Origin: Trichomonas vaginalis G3
Lineage: Eukaryota > Parabasalia > Trichomonadida > Trichomonadidae
Reading direction: 5' to 3'
NCBI RefSeq assembly: GCF_026262505.1
Contig: NC_067207.1
Span: forward strand, 12,182,082 to 12,246,081
DNA length: 64,000 bases
Positions 19,658 through 30,770 of the stretch are shown here, piece by piece. The position numbers and the translations under genes were made by a program. Numbering within the stretch: position 1 is the first letter of the stretch; each line of letters opens with the position of its first letter. The notes under the pieces were generated by a model. The model saw only the letters and a program-made list of their open reading frames with translations. It made no database searches and had not been told where the DNA came from.

Positions 19658-19900
19658 ATGGGTTTCTTTGGAAGAATAGGAAACTTCTTTCGAAATGTTG
19701 GAAGAGGTATATGGAATGGAATAAAAACCGTCGGAAGAGGAATTTGGAACGGTGTCAAAAATATTGGTAAAAGAGTAGGTCAGTTCGTTGGTATTATACC
19801 TAAAGACCCTGAACCAGAAGAACAAGCTCCTGTTATACAACAGCCTGAACCTGCACCACAGTCTAGTTGGCAACCAAATCCAACACCTCAACCGTATTAA
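19658..19900 (+). CDS. Gly-rich amphipathic protein, pVI/pX-like (left copy, intact)
   Basis: 80 aa. The N-terminal ~45 residues alternate Gly, Phe/Trp/Ile and Lys/Arg (GRIGNFFRNVGRGIWNGIK), forming an amphipathic basic helix; the rest is Pro/Gln/Glu-rich. Small proteins of this kind (for example adenoviral cement/core proteins) bind DNA or membranes in related viruses; this is analogy only. The right-arm copy (51237-51478) has a 1-nt deletion. Confidence 0.6.
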   Translation: MGFFGRIGNFFRNVGRGIWNGIKTVGRGIWNGVKNIGKRVGQFVGIIPKDPEPEEQAPVIQQPEPAPQSSWQPNPTPQPY

Positions 19901-19904
19901 AAAA

Positions 19905-20748
19905 TTATATTTTTACCGTTCGATAGTAGTTGTATATGAAACTAAGTTCTAAGTAAAACGCATGGTATAATGGAATTATTCTTTTTCTTCCATCTGTAGT
20001 AAACCATACTTGAAAGTCTGAAATACTTCCACTCGGTGGTTCATATAACTTTGTAGGTTTTTCGTAAAAGTCATTTGCCAAGCATAAGAAGAGTTTTGTG
20101 CGCCAGAAAATGAAGCATGAACTATAATAGCAGCTGGGTCGAAAACATCTTTAAATAAATATGGTTCATCTCTTGCATATCGACTGTAAATATTTGCTAA
20201 GGAAGTTCGACTTTCTGATTTAACATTCTTTGCAAATAATACCATGACATTGCAGTGAATTCTGTATATATTTGTTCGTCTTTCTTTGGATTGTCTTCGT
20301 AGATTTGAAATGACACTTGTGAATTTTGTTTGTCATATACAATTCTCACATAAAGTGTGCTCTCGGTATTTGCATATTCATCAGCATATTTTGCATAACA
20401 TAATTTATTTTATCTTCTATATTTTTTAACGCAGTCTGTAGAGAAGATGAAAGGTCAACTTGTATTAGCTCAATTTCTTCCCACATTTTTCGTTTCCCTT
20501 CAGATATATAATCTATATGAAACCTTACAATAAATGGAAAACTTTTATCTTCTACAGACACAAACTTCATTCTACGAAAGCCAATAGCTTTTGTGACGGA
20601 TGGGTCTCTTAGCCATCTCAATGGGTAGTCAAAACGATAGCCTTCATGCTTTACGGTCTCTGTCTCAAACTTTTGACCTACGTTAGTAAAAAGTTCATCT
20701 AATGGTTAGTTGTAGCAACTCTTGAATTTTTTTTTCTATTGAAAGCAT
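19905..20748 (-). pseudogene. Left copy of the ~280-aa gene at 50382-51232, frameshifted
   Basis: The reading frame is broken several times but covers the same protein as the right copy (WLRDPSVTKAIGFRRMKF, then IYSRYARDEPYLFKDVFDP). It is divergent from the fibre gene with only 18 bp between the two ATGs. Breaks may be real or sequencing errors. Confidence 0.65.
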
Positions 20749-20766
20749 ATTTTATCTAGAATAAAA

Positions 20767-22270
20767 ATGTCGAAAGAAACAGCGTCTAGAGAGAAATACA
20801 ACACAACGACAACTCATTTTGCAAGCTCTAAATAAGAACACAACAAACTTTTCAAACTATTCTAAGATATCTGAGTCATTGAAAGAAGGAAACTTAAAAA
20901 CTGACGATAAACCCAATGACAGATGAGTTTCTGTTTCAAGACAGTAAGAACCATACTTTTGTATAAATCCAACAAAAAGAACTTTAAACGAGAAACCTAT
21001 AGATGAACTTCTTTTGAAGGCAGATATTGACAACAAAGCTGACAAAGAGTATGTCATTGAAAAAGTTCAAGAAGAACATGACAGAGCAGATGCAACATAT
21101 GCAACGAAAGAACATACTCATCCTGAACTAGCAGACAAAACATATGTTGACAATAAAATGTCAAGTGAAGTGACAAGAGCTGACAAAGAATATTCTAAAA
21201 AGACTCATACACATACCATTGCAAATATTACAAACTTACAAGAAACCTTAAACAGGAAAAGTGACGTTGGACATACACATTCTATATCTGAAATAACAGA
21301 CTTAAACGTTAGCCTTGAAAAGAAAGCTGACAAAACATATGTCAACAGTGAGTTAGAGGAGAAAGTAGATAAGGGACTTATGGCTAGTGTGTTAGTGAAG
21401 AAGGCAGATAAGGAATATGTGGATGAAAAAGATGAAGAAATTAAAAAAATGGTTGAATGGTACCATGAACGGACATCGAAGATTTTAGAAGGTAAAGCCA
21501 ATACAGGGTGGGTTTCAGGATGTTTAGACCTTAAAGCCGACAAAGAAACTGTAGATATGTTGGCACAAACGGTTTCAAGTCATACCAGAGGTTTAATGGA
21601 AGATGGACAACAGTTGAAAGAGCTTGAGAAAGGTGTTACAGAGTTAAGGAATACAAAAGCAGACTCGACATGGATAAAAGGATATGTAGATGCAACAAAA
21701 GAACGTATTTTCGCATGGACAGAAGGAACATACCCACAAAAATATCATAGACATAGCATCTCTGACGTAAATGAACTTGAAGAAAAGTTATATAAAAAAG
21801 CAGACAAAACAGAGCTTCAAACATTAAAGACAGAAATACTTCAAACAGTATATCCTATAGGTTCTATTTATACGTCAATGAACTCTACCAGACCAGAAGT
21901 AGTACTTGGTTTTGGAACTTGGACTCAAATAGTCGACAGGTTTTTGTATTGTGCAAACTCTTCAAAGGAAACAGGTGGAAGTAAAACGATTTCAGGTGAA
22001 AACCTACCTGCACACAGTCACTACATAGATTTAAGTACATCTCAAGCAGGTTGGCATAAGCATAGATATTGGGATTGGTCAGGAATGACAAAAGGTAAAG
22101 GATATGATGTTAAAGACAACGTTAAGTTTGCTATAAATTGTTACTGGAGTGACACTCAGGGAGATGGAAACCATACACATCGCGTTTCAGGATATACGCA
22201 AACAACGGGACAAAGTAAAGACTACATGCCACCTTACATGACAGTTTACGCATGGTATAGAATTGCTTAG
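20767..22270 (+). pseudogene. Tail-fibre-like protein (left copy), N-terminus frameshifted
   Basis: The ATG at 20767 starts MSKETAS as in the right copy, but small indels break the first ~80 codons; from ~21014 the frame is open for 418 aa. It has repeated KADKEYV(D/I)EK units and HTHSISEITDLN strands typical of trimeric fibre shafts. The C-terminal domain is of phage tail-collar/baseplate type (YPIGSIYTSMNSTRPE, GGSKTISGENLPAHSHYID, GNHTHRVSGYTQTTGQ, MPPYMTVYAWYR). Likely a receptor-binding or capsid-spike protein. The middle shaft differs from the right copy. Confidence 0.8.
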
Positions 22271-23226
22271 TCGTCATTTTCAACTTCTTTAGCATATTCG
22301 TCAGGAGTTGTCTTATATTTGTTAGGAACTGTCTTTGAAAGTATACCACCTTGAACTTTGACAAGTTTGAAACGAGGTCTGACAATAGTAGTTTTATCTT
22401 CTGCTTGCAGTCTGTACATTTTGCCATGTTTGCCTAAAACTTCATAATATTCTCTTGTATACTTTCTTCTATTTTTACGAACACGAACGTGAGTACCTGT
22501 CGAGTTCCCATTGTTGTCATAGTCAATAGTATTTTCATATGGGTCGCGTTTAGGTATTTCTATTTTTACTTTGTCACCTTTCTTAAGTTTGAAGCCTGGC
22601 ATTCTTTCTTGTTTGTCTCTTTTGACTAAACTATTAAATATATAGTCTTTCTCTAAGTCAGGGTTGTTTTTCATTTCTTCGGGGAGTGGTTTCCCAAACC
22701 TTTTTGTTTACGGCTATTGTAAATATTTAAAACTTGTCTCATCTTTGCCATGGAGAAGTGTCTGTATTTGTCGTCATATGACATTTCATCTACCTCACCA
22801 CCTTGTGGTTGATTTAAGTCTCTTAAGATTTTTATACAACTGTCAATGACACCAAGAGCAGAATGGTTTTGGTCGACAATGAAATATTGGTTTACATTTT
22901 TTGAACGCAGATAGTTTTTAATATCGTCTGATTTGAAAGAAACTTTCACAGTCAGATGTCAGTTTTGTTGGATGGTATTTGTCAACGAATATTGTCAAAG
23001 CAGTTTTCACATCTAAAATGTTTTTGGACCATAATGGTATGGCTTCACAGTATCTTGTGTTTTGACCAACAAATATTAGCCAGTATGGTGGTCCGTCTTC
23101 TCTATACCTCGGAATGTTTTCCAAGATATCCATAAACCAAGCATTTGGTGTTGAACTAAAGATTTTTATCATGAGTGCTTTCTTTGTCGCTTTAGAAACA
23201 TAGGGGTCCTTGTTTGGATTCGTCAT
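22267..23226 (-). pseudogene. Maverick integrase (left copy), two frameshifts
   Basis: Three overlapping frames (22918-23226, 22671-22949, 22267-22674) match in order the intact 319-aa integrase at 47998-48957. Breaks lie near 22935 and 22680. It overlaps the end of the convergent fibre gene by 4 nt, the same arrangement as in the right arm. Confidence 0.85.
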
Positions 23227-23243
23227 TTTTTACCCTATAAGAA

Positions 23244-23645
23244 ATGGGTTTATTTGGCGCATTAGCAGGAGTTGCATCCAGATTTTTACCCGCAGTGGGA
23301 ACAATAGCTAGAGGTGCATTTGGAATTGGAAGGAAGATTTTGAGTACATTAGGTATACTGAAAGAGAAAGCACAACCTATTATACAAACTGTACAGAAAG
23401 GTTGGGAGGTAGCACGAGATGCAGCAAATCTTATTCCAAATCCTGAAACAAGAGGAAAAGTTCAAGGATGGATGGACAATGTAGGAAGAGAAGCAGGAAA
23501 CTACTATAACAAAGCAAATGACTACTATAACCAAGCAGGGCACTATATGGACCAAGGTGAAAGATTCTTTAACAGAGGATATAACCATGCACAACAATGG
23601 GTAAACAACAACCAACCTCAACCGCCTCAAACTTGGGGAATGTAA
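23244..23645 (+). CDS. Amphipathic virion-like protein, pVI-like (left copy)
   Basis: 133 aa. The N-terminus is a hydrophobic Gly/Ala helix (MGLFGALAGVASRFLPAVG), then a basic amphipathic segment. Near the C-terminus there are repeats of NYYNKAND/YYNQAGHYMDQGERFF and a Gln/Pro/Asn-rich tail. It resembles membrane-active minor capsid proteins of adenovirus type in layout; homology is not shown. Divergent from the integrase, with TTTTTTACCCTATAAG upstream. Nearly identical to 47579-47980. Confidence 0.65.
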   Translation: MGLFGALAGVASRFLPAVGTIARGAFGIGRKILSTLGILKEKAQPIIQTVQKGWEVARDAANLIPNPETRGKVQGWMDNVGREAGNYYNKANDYYNQAGHYMDQGERFFNRGYNHAQQWVNNNQPQPPQTWGM

Positions 23646-23664
23646 AATTTTTTACTGAGATGAA

Positions 23665-23832
23665 ATGAACAATACAGCATTGAGACAAATGGGCTCAAGA
23701 TGGATTTGTCGGCTTCCAGCAGTTACACAACCACGTGTTTGTCAAGTCCTCCCTATACCTCAGGAAGTTTTAGACCGACTTAAAAACCTAAACAACCAGT
23801 TGAAAACAAACCAAACTAAAATTTTTTACTGA
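23665..23832 (+). CDS. Small 55-aa protein (left copy)
   Basis: MNNTALRQMGSRWICRLPAV start, then a short helix (EVLDRLKNLNNQLK). The leader TTTTTTACTGAGATGAA before the ATG is repeated exactly before the next gene. The right copy (47404-47559) has a different end owing to one inserted base. Confidence 0.5.
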   Translation: MNNTALRQMGSRWICRLPAVTQPRVCQVLPIPQEVLDRLKNLNNQLKTNQTKIFY

Positions 23833-23838
23833 GATGAA

Positions 23839-24417
23839 ATGACGGAAGAAGTTGAAACGGTAGATTTGACACCACAAACAAAAAGTTCAGAACCATTGTC
23901 AAAACCTGTCAAAGAACTTACAGATGAAGAGAAAAATTCAATAATAGAAAGTGCCAGGTCTGGAAATACAAACCCTAACTATAAAGTCACTTTTCATAGA
24001 AATGGAACGGCTAGTATCTCAAAAAAGAAACAGACTCTCACAAATAAAATATTGAAGTCTGAAGGAGCTTTCGAGACAACAGATGGAAAAGTTTACTTCA
24101 CTGACCAACAGTTCATTATAGAACATCTCATTGACTTAGAGTCGAAATATTCTAAACTTTACAACAAACACAAAAAGTTGAAAGGAAAACAAAAACAAAT
24201 GGCATATGATATTTATGAAGATGTTGACGACACAACTACCTGCAAGTGAGGTAAAGTCAGAGGAACCGAAAAGTGACGAAAAACCGATAGAAGAAGAACC
24301 AAAAACTGAAGATAAACCAAAACCAAAGTTAGTTTCCAAACTAAACCAAGTCAACCTTCATTAGCTGGTATGGGTTGGCGTCAAAGACTTATGGCAGCAG
24401 GCGGTTATGTAAAGTAA
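23839..24417 (+). pseudogene. Left copy of the 194-aa acidic protein, frameshifted
   Basis: Intact for 136 codons, then broken near 24230-24240 (GTTGACGACACAACTACCTG) relative to the 194-aa right copy at 46800-47384. The remaining Pro/Glu/Lys-rich part and the end GMGWRQRLMAAGGYVK are still present in another frame. Confidence 0.7.
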
Positions 24418-24447
24418 AGAAAAAAATATTTTTTTATTTTTATAAAA
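24418..24447 (+). promoter_or_regulatory. AT-rich start box of the polymerase gene
   Basis: AAAATATTTTTTTATTTTTA followed by TAAAA directly precedes the ATG. Nearly the same leader occurs before the helicase (35625-35651), the right-arm polymerase and the 304-aa gene, suggesting a shared core promoter. Confidence 0.6.
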
Positions 24448-26585
24448 ATGCCCCCATATAGAATGGATAGAAAATCTGCTAGAATAAAAGCAGAGTTAGA
24501 AAGATATGGTTGGAAAGTTTCAAAGAAGTTTAAATATAGGAAGGGAAGACCCATAAAAGTCTATGACAAATTGTCTGGTCTTCGCTATGAAATGGACTTG
24601 GAAACAGCACGCGCAAATTATCCAAACAGACTAGAGAGGTTAGAAGAAGAACGTCTTATGGACATGCCTTTCGATGTTAGTGAGCCTCAAGTTGAAGGAC
24701 ACGACGGCTTTGCCAGATTCTACTGGAAACATGACGAACAATTGCATCCTTTGAGAAGGAAAAAAGGAAAAGGTGAAGACAAACATGCTCCCATGGAAAG
24801 AACAAGATATGCATATGAAAAGTATCGTGAAGTTAGAAGTCAAATTACATCTGGTCGAACCTTTACAGTAAACTTTGACGAAGGAAAGAACAAAGAAGGC
24901 TTCATGGGTACTTGCTGCATACAAGACGGAAATAAGAAAGGATACAATCTCAGATACCATAACAGATTTGGACGGTCACATTTACTATGCACATGGCAAT
25001 GTCACAACAGCCGCACAACTTCTTGACGCTTTCAAGACTACAAAGAGAGAACAAATGGTTGACTCCGACTCAGACATTTTGAATGCAATTGAAGGAATTG
25101 CAAGTGTAAGTTTGAATGGTACCAACCTAACCCTCAAGCAGTCAGACAACATGCTGGATACTTCCCGTTCATAAATAAGTCTGACATTGACTTGACAAGG
25201 TATGGAATTTACAATTCAATTGAAACAATTGTCAATGAACCTTGTATTCTTACATGTCTCAGGAACTCTGGTCTTGTTACAGATGAGAAGATGAAGTATC
25301 TTGAGTCATGTGTGAAGACAAGGTACATTCTCAGAGGTCAATTGGCAAAAATTGCACCGTTGGCAAATGTCAATATCCGAGTCAACATACCTACAGCTAA
25401 AGGTTCTTCACATGACGACTATGTTGTTGACAAAGACTTACCATGGTTGAAGATTGTAATTGTCCACAACCACTTCATGTTGAACGAAAGTCTTACAAAC
25501 CCATTGTTCGGAAAAGGCAAGTGCAACATTGTCAGAGCTGTAAACATTCTTTTCGAGAAAGGTTTGTTGGAACCAATTCCAGATGACAAGCTGACAGAAA
25601 CTTTTGTACCAAAAGACGAAACAAACTTTTCATTGTTAGCAAGACCAAAAGTTGTTCCAGACAAAGTTCTAGCACAAAAGAAGTACACTTCCAAAAGGAG
25701 TTGGATTGTTCGGATACCAACCTGAACCAGAAGAACTTCCAATGAGGTTGCAAGAACTTCAAGATGCTATAAACAAACTTCCATTGAGACATCCAATTGA
25801 CGTCAAATTGTATTGGAGAGCATCTGAGTTAGGTCAGAAGGTTTTATATGAAACAGGTTGCTTCGACGATGTTTATGAGATAACAGGAGAAGTTTCTCAG
25901 AAGATAAGAGACTCACTTGAATTTCCACGAACTGGACCCATTGGTTGCGACAAGTTCGACTCAGATGAAAAGATATACTATGTCGACCTTAACGCTGCGT
26001 ACATGAGGTTCGTCCAATATATCCCGACTGGAATTCCAAACGAAGATGGTGAGTTCCCAGGAAGGAACTATACAGTTGGAAAAGTCATACAACAACTGTA
26101 TGATATTAGGAAAGCTTCAAACCCCAAACTTGCAATGACACTCAAATTGCTTATGAATTCGACATGGGGATATTCCATTAAGAAACCTCAAGAGATGAAG
26201 AGTAAACATTATGAGAAGGTCGACAACTTTGTTGAAAGGTTTTCTCCTTTTGTTTTGAAGTACGAATTCACTCAAGGTCAAAGTGGCTTAGTAACCACAT
26301 TAAAACCTATTGTCGAACATTGGTCTTACCCTCAGTTCGCAAAGGCAGTCCTTGACAACTACAACAAATTCTTCTCCGAAGTCAAATCCAAAGTGAAGGT
26401 TTACTATGAGAACATTGACGCACTCATGACGAACGAAGAAGGCTATAACAAACTCATTGAAATGGGAATGGTCGGTGAAAAGATGGGTCAATTCAAATTG
26501 GACAAAATTTTCACCGAAGTTCATGTCCTCTCCAAGCGTAAGTACTGGGGCATTAAAGAAGAAAATAAAACATTGCATGAAATAA
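24448..26585 (+). pseudogene. Protein-primed DNA polymerase B (left copy), several frameshifts
   Basis: Four successive frames (24448-25026, 24875-25174, 25192-25725, 25706-26585) match the intact 714-aa polymerase at 44625-46769 in order. Motifs A (YYVDLNAAYM), B (LLMNSTWGY) and C (YYENIDALM) are all present in the last segment. Near the 3' end the sequence also lacks a few codons seen in the right arm. Confidence 0.85.
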
Positions 26586-26592
26586 AAAATTT

Positions 26593-26700
26593 TTATTCGA
26601 ATTTGAATCGGACAGGTCGAGTTACACCATTCTTGGTCTCAAACTCATATATAACCTGTTTGTTTGTATTTTCGTCGACTATGGCACGAGACACGAACAT
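26593..26700 (-). CDS. Short left copy of the 81-aa gene
   Basis: 35 aa from MFVSRAIVDENTN to VRFKFE. The right copy (44357-44602) continues for a further ~46 residues with a poly-proline run; here ~140 bp coding for that tail are absent. Confidence 0.45.
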   Translation of the reverse strand: MFVSRAIVDENTNKQVIYEFETKNGVTRPVRFKFE

Positions 26701-26730
26701 TGACCAAACGGACAAAAAGTGTCATTTCAG

Positions 26731-26975
26731 ATGGTCCGCAGCCAATCGCATTCGAGCACTTCGAAGAAGCCTTACGTTCCAAGGGAGAGGGTGTCTGGTG
26801 CAAGGCAGAGGTCATGAGACTCTACGAGCAGTACATCCTCAATGCCTGGGAGGACAAATCGTCCTTGGATTGGCAATTCTACCAACTCCTCTGGGACGAC
26901 CTCCTACGCAACTGGGATGACGAAAGAGTCCAATTCAGAGGTCAGGAACTACTTGTCCAAATTACCTTAATTTAA
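26731..26975 (+). pseudogene. Left copy of the 87-aa gene, frameshifted at its start
   Basis: After ATGGTC one base is missing relative to the right copy (44063-44326), so the start codon is out of frame with PIAFEHFEEALRSKGEGVW and the rest, which is otherwise preserved. Confidence 0.6.
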
Positions 26976-27038
26976 GCTTACGCAACTAAACACCTAAATT
27001 TACTCGGGGTTTCCCCCTAAAATAAAATTTTTTTACTC

Positions 27039-27733
27039 TTAGAACCACTCGAGGTTCTCCTTACGGTTGTTGAGCTTGTCACCGTCAATGTGTCTGACCT
27101 CGTCTTCTTGTTGGATTTGGAACCCATTGAATTGCGACAAGCTTGCCCATGGAAATTGAACCGTAATTCCGAAGGGTAAGGTTCAAGTGTCCCAAGTTGT
27201 TGAGGACTGGGGTAAGAACCTTGCCGTCTCCTTGTTGCGGATTTGGTATGGGTAGGGTTGGGAAATTTCGTAAGTGTCATCGGCAACAAGGGTTGCCCAA
27301 ACTTCCTCTTCTTCGTGTTTCTCTTCTTCCTCTTCTTCCTCTTCCTCTTCTTCGTGTTTCTCTTCTTCCTCGACAATTCCTTCTTCAATTCTGTGTTCAC
27401 GAAGTACGGTGTTGGAGTTCTGTCCTTTCCGAGTACCTTCCAGATGGCGTCTATCTCTTCGAAGAAACGGTAGATGAGTCTGGCAAGGTCTCGGTTCTCT
27501 CTCGCGTAAATGCGCAAGGTTTCCGTCAAATCATTCAGGATTTCTCATTGGAAGCTTGGTTCATGAGGAATCGGCTTTAGCTTCATCTCTTCCATAAGAC
27601 TACTTTGGAGAGTCTTAACGGTGTTTGTCAGATGAGCTTTCAAATTCAAAATTTGAATTTGAACTGGGCGCTTGTCTGGCAACATTGAAAGGACATCTGC
27701 CATTGTGTTCGGCTTCGGTGCTTGTTCGGACAT
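27039..27733 (-). pseudogene. Coiled-coil/HNH-like protein (left copy), frameshifted
   Basis: Matches the 232-aa right copy at 43315-44013. The N-terminal part is in one frame (27545-27733), the helical and Glu-rich part in another, and the HNH-like end is broken again; the Glu-rich stretch is a GAA/GAG microsatellite (about 27300-27370) that is prone to slippage. Confidence 0.7.
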
Positions 27734-27765
27734 CGAAAAAATGAAGTGGTTTGAGAATGACGGTT

Positions 27766-28349
27766 TTACTTCAAAAAGCTTGTTATGACGGTTAAGTCAT
27801 ACAACAAGTTTAAAATAATATCTTGTTCTTCTTCTGAACGTTTGTTGTCTCTTCCGATAAAAGTTTCGAACATGAGAACCAAAAAACGTTTTTTGAGATT
27901 GCGGAAGAGTTCAGGCAAACGTTCATATTCTGGATATGTTGGGAGCAGTTCAAAACATCTGAGCTGACTTTCGGACAAAATTGGGACAATGTCAGAAAAT
28001 TCATCTTTGGTCGGACTGCTTGAAGGTAAGTCCCTTACATGTAAGTAGCTCTGGTAAAGTCTTCTCATTTCTGCTAACTTTTGGAGTATAGCTTCGTAGT
28101 TTAGAAGTTTTAATTTTAATTGTCTTATTCCACTCTTTACTTCTAAACGGTAACTATCCATGAGGTCAAGAGTAGCTTTGGTAGCTTTAAGTGGAGCTAT
28201 CTGTTCCTTGACTTGTGCAATTTTGGTTGCAATTGTGGTTTGAGCTCCTTCAAGTTCGCCGTCTATGTCGTTCTCAACACCTTCAACCATGCTTGAAACT
28301 CTTCATCGGTCCATTGAGATTGGTGTGGGACGAATTTAACTTGCTTCAT
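27766..28349 (-). pseudogene. Helical 194-aa protein (left copy), one deletion
   Basis: A single base is missing near codon 20 (CAAGCATGG here, CAAGCCATGG in the right copy), separating the ATG at 28349 from a 174-aa frame that is otherwise the same as 42698-43282. Confidence 0.75.
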
Positions 28350-28371
28350 TCAAAAAATGAAAAAAATGTTT

Positions 28372-28656
28372 TTACTCAAAGCGTGCCATGTATATGGCTA
28401 TAAGAAACTTACCAGAAGGCTTCTTCTTCACATGAGTCTTTGGCAACTTGAGTGTTGGTGTTGGAGTTGGGTCTGGAATTTCAATTCTCTCTCGAGCGCA
28501 ACAACAGATGTCAGAATAACATTCCCCACTGTCTTTCTTGCCACCATAAATTGTGTATTGACCGAACTTGCATTTGCAGGAAGACCGGTCAATACAAGGT
28601 TCACAGTTGAAATAGTTGTACACAAACCTGTTGAGTACGAGTGTGAGTAAAAACAT
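28372..28656 (-). CDS. Small Cys-rich protein (left copy)
   Basis: 94 aa, intact. A hydrophobic N-terminus (MFLLTLVLNRFVYNYF) could be a signal or membrane anchor; then CEPC, CKCKF, GECYSDICCCA, a compact Cys cluster that may bind zinc or form disulphides; then a Pro/Thr and Lys-rich end. Almost identical to 42379-42675, apart from a four-residue proline insertion there. Confidence 0.7.
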   Translation of the reverse strand: MFLLTLVLNRFVYNYFNCEPCIDRSSCKCKFGQYTIYGGKKDSGECYSDICCCARERIEIPDPTPTPTLKLPKTHVKKKPSGKFLIAIYMARFE

Positions 28657-28684
28657 AAAAAAAAGTGAAGTTAAAATGAGATGT

Positions 28685-29059
28685 TTACTGAACTGGCTGA
28701 AGAATTGGTTGGATGTCGCCTTCTGAGGTTATGAAGAACGGCTGTCCAGAGTAGTGAAGTAGTGCTCTGAGAATTTGTGTAATTCGTGGAATTGGGCTCT
28801 CACGATATGGAAGTAGTATCCAAGGACGTTTCATGAAGAACTTCAAGAGGGCTTCTTTCTTCACATCCTTAATATCATCGAATGCAGTGCCTTCTGGAAC
28901 TTGAATTGCAACACCTGTTTCAATTTCCAACTTTAAGACACTATTCTTGGACAACCAGAAGCCAATGGACTTGCTTGGTTTGCACTTGCTGAGATATTCC
29001 TTCACGGTTTCATTTACCTCAATTAGATAAATTGCTTCGTCTAAGGGGTCAAGCTCCAT
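28685..29059 (-). CDS. Divergent 124-aa protein next to repeat block (left version)
   Basis: 124 aa, intact. It aligns end to end with 41964-42350 (LDEAIYLIE, GTAFDDIKD, KRPWI, HYSGQPFFIT, EGDIQPILQPVQ) but at only about 55% identity by eye, whereas neighbouring genes in the two arms are about 90% or more identical. No family recognised; a small alpha/beta protein with basic patches. Its ATG faces a tandem repeat block that also differs between the arms, so it could bind those repeats. That role is inferred. Confidence 0.65.
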   Translation of the reverse strand: MELDPLDEAIYLIEVNETVKEYLSKCKPSKSIGFWLSKNSVLKLEIETGVAIQVPEGTAFDDIKDVKKEALLKFFMKRPWILLPYRESPIPRITQILRALLHYSGQPFFITSEGDIQPILQPVQ

Positions 29060-29067
29060 ACTGAGTC

Positions 29068-29396
29068 AGTACAATATTGTACTTTTTCAAGACAATGTTG
29101 TACTTTTTCAAGACAATGTTGTACTTTTTCAAGACAATATTGTACTTTTTCAGAACAATGTTGTACTTTTTCAGAACAATGTTGTATAAATTCAGTACAA
29201 TGTCTCTCAAATTTGAGTACAGCTGTACTTTTTCAGAACAAGTCTTGAACTTTTTCAGAACAATGTTGTACTTTTTCAAGACAATGTTGTACTTTTTCAA
29301 GACAATGTTGTACTTTTTCAAGACAATGTTGTACTTTTTCAAGACAATGTTGTACTTTTTCAAGACAATATTATATTGTTTCAGAACAAAGACGGT
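29068..29396 (+). repeat. Tandem ~21-bp repeats between divergent genes (left version)
   Basis: About 14 copies of a 21-bp unit reading GTACTTTTTCAAGACAATGTT (first 20 bases most constant), with AGAACAA variants in the middle. They fill the space between the divergent 124-aa gene and the Pro/Gln-rich gene. The right arm has an unrelated repeat at the same place. Confidence 0.88.
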
Positions 29397-29410
29397 TAAG
29401 ACACAAACGA

Positions 29411-30019
29411 ATGTCCGACGTCCCACCTACTGAACCCGTTCCACAGCCAGAGGAACAGCATGCTCCAGCACCACAACAGTCTCCTCAGCAACCTCAGTTC
29501 CAACAAGGACCTCCGAATTACTACCAATTTCCACCTCAAGGTTACTACCCACCACAAGGCTTTCCAAACTACCCACCACAAGGCTTTCCAAACTACCCTC
29601 CTCAACCCATGCCTTACTTCCCTAACCCTTGGATGTTCATGTCAAACCCTCCACCCCAATTCCAATCTCAATCCCAATCGAAGAGAGACCAAGAGTTCGA
29701 AGAAGGTCTGAACCGTTTACGCAAAGAGTATGCCACAGCCCCTATGGAAGATGACAGGCTTTCAGTCTCTTCCCTAAGGTCGACCAATTCGACTCGTACC
29801 ACAGATTCGGTTCGTGACCGTGAAGACTACCTCAAGCAGTCTGAGAGACTCTTCATCTTACAGCCATTTACAGTTGGAGCTCTCAAGAACATGCGCAATT
29901 ACGAAGGTCAGACACCAGCTGGAGACCGCAAAACAGACGTACTCGCAAGAGCAGTCCAACTGGTCAAGACAAAGACTGAGATAGTCGACTTCATTCTTGC
30001 AGCTTGCCCATACAAGTAA
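29411..30019 (+). CDS. Pro/Gln-rich protein (left copy)
   Basis: 202 aa, intact. Residues 1-90 are a low-complexity Pro/Gln/Tyr region (PPQGYYPPQGFPNYPPQ); residues ~95-202 form a compact helical domain (RDQEFEEGLNRLRKEYA ... FTVGALKNMRNYEG ... LVKTKTEIVDFILAACPYK). The helical part is over 95% conserved in the right copy (41106-41690). The disordered head suggests assembly or phase-separating behaviour; function unknown. Confidence 0.7.
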   Translation: MSDVPPTEPVPQPEEQHAPAPQQSPQQPQFQQGPPNYYQFPPQGYYPPQGFPNYPPQGFPNYPPQPMPYFPNPWMFMSNPPPQFQSQSQSKRDQEFEEGLNRLRKEYATAPMEDDRLSVSSLRSTNSTRTTDSVRDREDYLKQSERLFILQPFTVGALKNMRNYEGQTPAGDRKTDVLARAVQLVKTKTEIVDFILAACPYK

Positions 30020-30047
30020 AAAAATAAACAATTACGAGTTAAACTTT

Positions 30048-30248
30048 TTACTCTTTCTTTTCTGAGTTGTTTAGAGCTGGTTTCTCTTGTAGAAACCTTT
30101 CGTACTCTTCCATGGTCATGTAATTGCGAATTTGGTACGCAATTCCAGGTTCGTTGTTTTTGAACCTTACGTATGTAACGCTTCCATCCTCCTCAGGGAA
30201 GTAAGCTGCTAACATCTGACCAAGTTTTCTCGGTGACTCGGAGCTCAT
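30048..30248 (-). CDS. Small 66-aa protein (left copy, intact)
   Basis: MSSESPRKLGQMLAAYFPEE start, charged and soluble. The right copy (40878-41077) lost one base in GTACCAAAT. Preceded by a short ACATTTTTATG leader. Confidence 0.6.
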   Translation of the reverse strand: MSSESPRKLGQMLAAYFPEEDGSVTYVRFKNNEPGIAYQIRNYMTMEEYERFLQEKPALNNSEKKE

Positions 30249-30288
30249 AAAAATGTCACTTTTTAAACGTTAAGTTTTTAGTCTTATT

Positions 30289-30482
30289 TTACCCTTTGTT
30301 TACCCTTTGTTTGTCAAGGTAGTATTGGAGTGCAATTTCTCCAAATTCTCTGTGTCGGAGTTCTTCAGCATTTTCCAAGGTGTACCTGGAGAACTCAAAG
30401 AAGTTGTCAAGAAATACTGCCATGCTGCTCTTCTGAGTTCGTCGGTATTTTGGAAGTGTTGCACCTTCGAGTCTTCGGACAT
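30289..30482 (-). pseudogene. Left copy of the 64-aa gene, frameshifted
   Basis: Starts MSEDSKVQHFQNTDELRRAA like the intact right copy (40643-40837), then shifts frame at WQYF. The remainder is present in another frame. Confidence 0.6.
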
Positions 30483-30525
30483 GAAAAAATGACACTTTTT
30501 CTATTAAACCGTTTTGGCATTTCTC

Positions 30526-30704
30526 ATGAGTGAGTATAGTTCTGCCGAACCATTGGAAGAGAAGAAGTACCTTGCTGGCAAAAGACAAAAATAGTTGCCT
30601 TAGTTGTCATTGCAATTGTACTCGTAATTGAATTCATTGTACTTCTCTTCACGTACATAAAACTCAAGGACGGCATATGCTTTAAGAAGCTACCATCTTA
30701 CTAA
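30526..30704 (+). pseudogene. Left copy of the small membrane protein, frameshifted
   Basis: MSEYSSAEPLEEKKY, then one missing C (TACCTTGC against TACCCTTGC in the right copy at 40420-40599) closes the frame. The membrane-helix part is intact in another frame. Confidence 0.6.
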
Positions 30705-30770
30705 GACTAAACACTTAGATTTTTCAAGCTTGACTTTTTACAATTTGAATTTTACACAAAAATATATTTT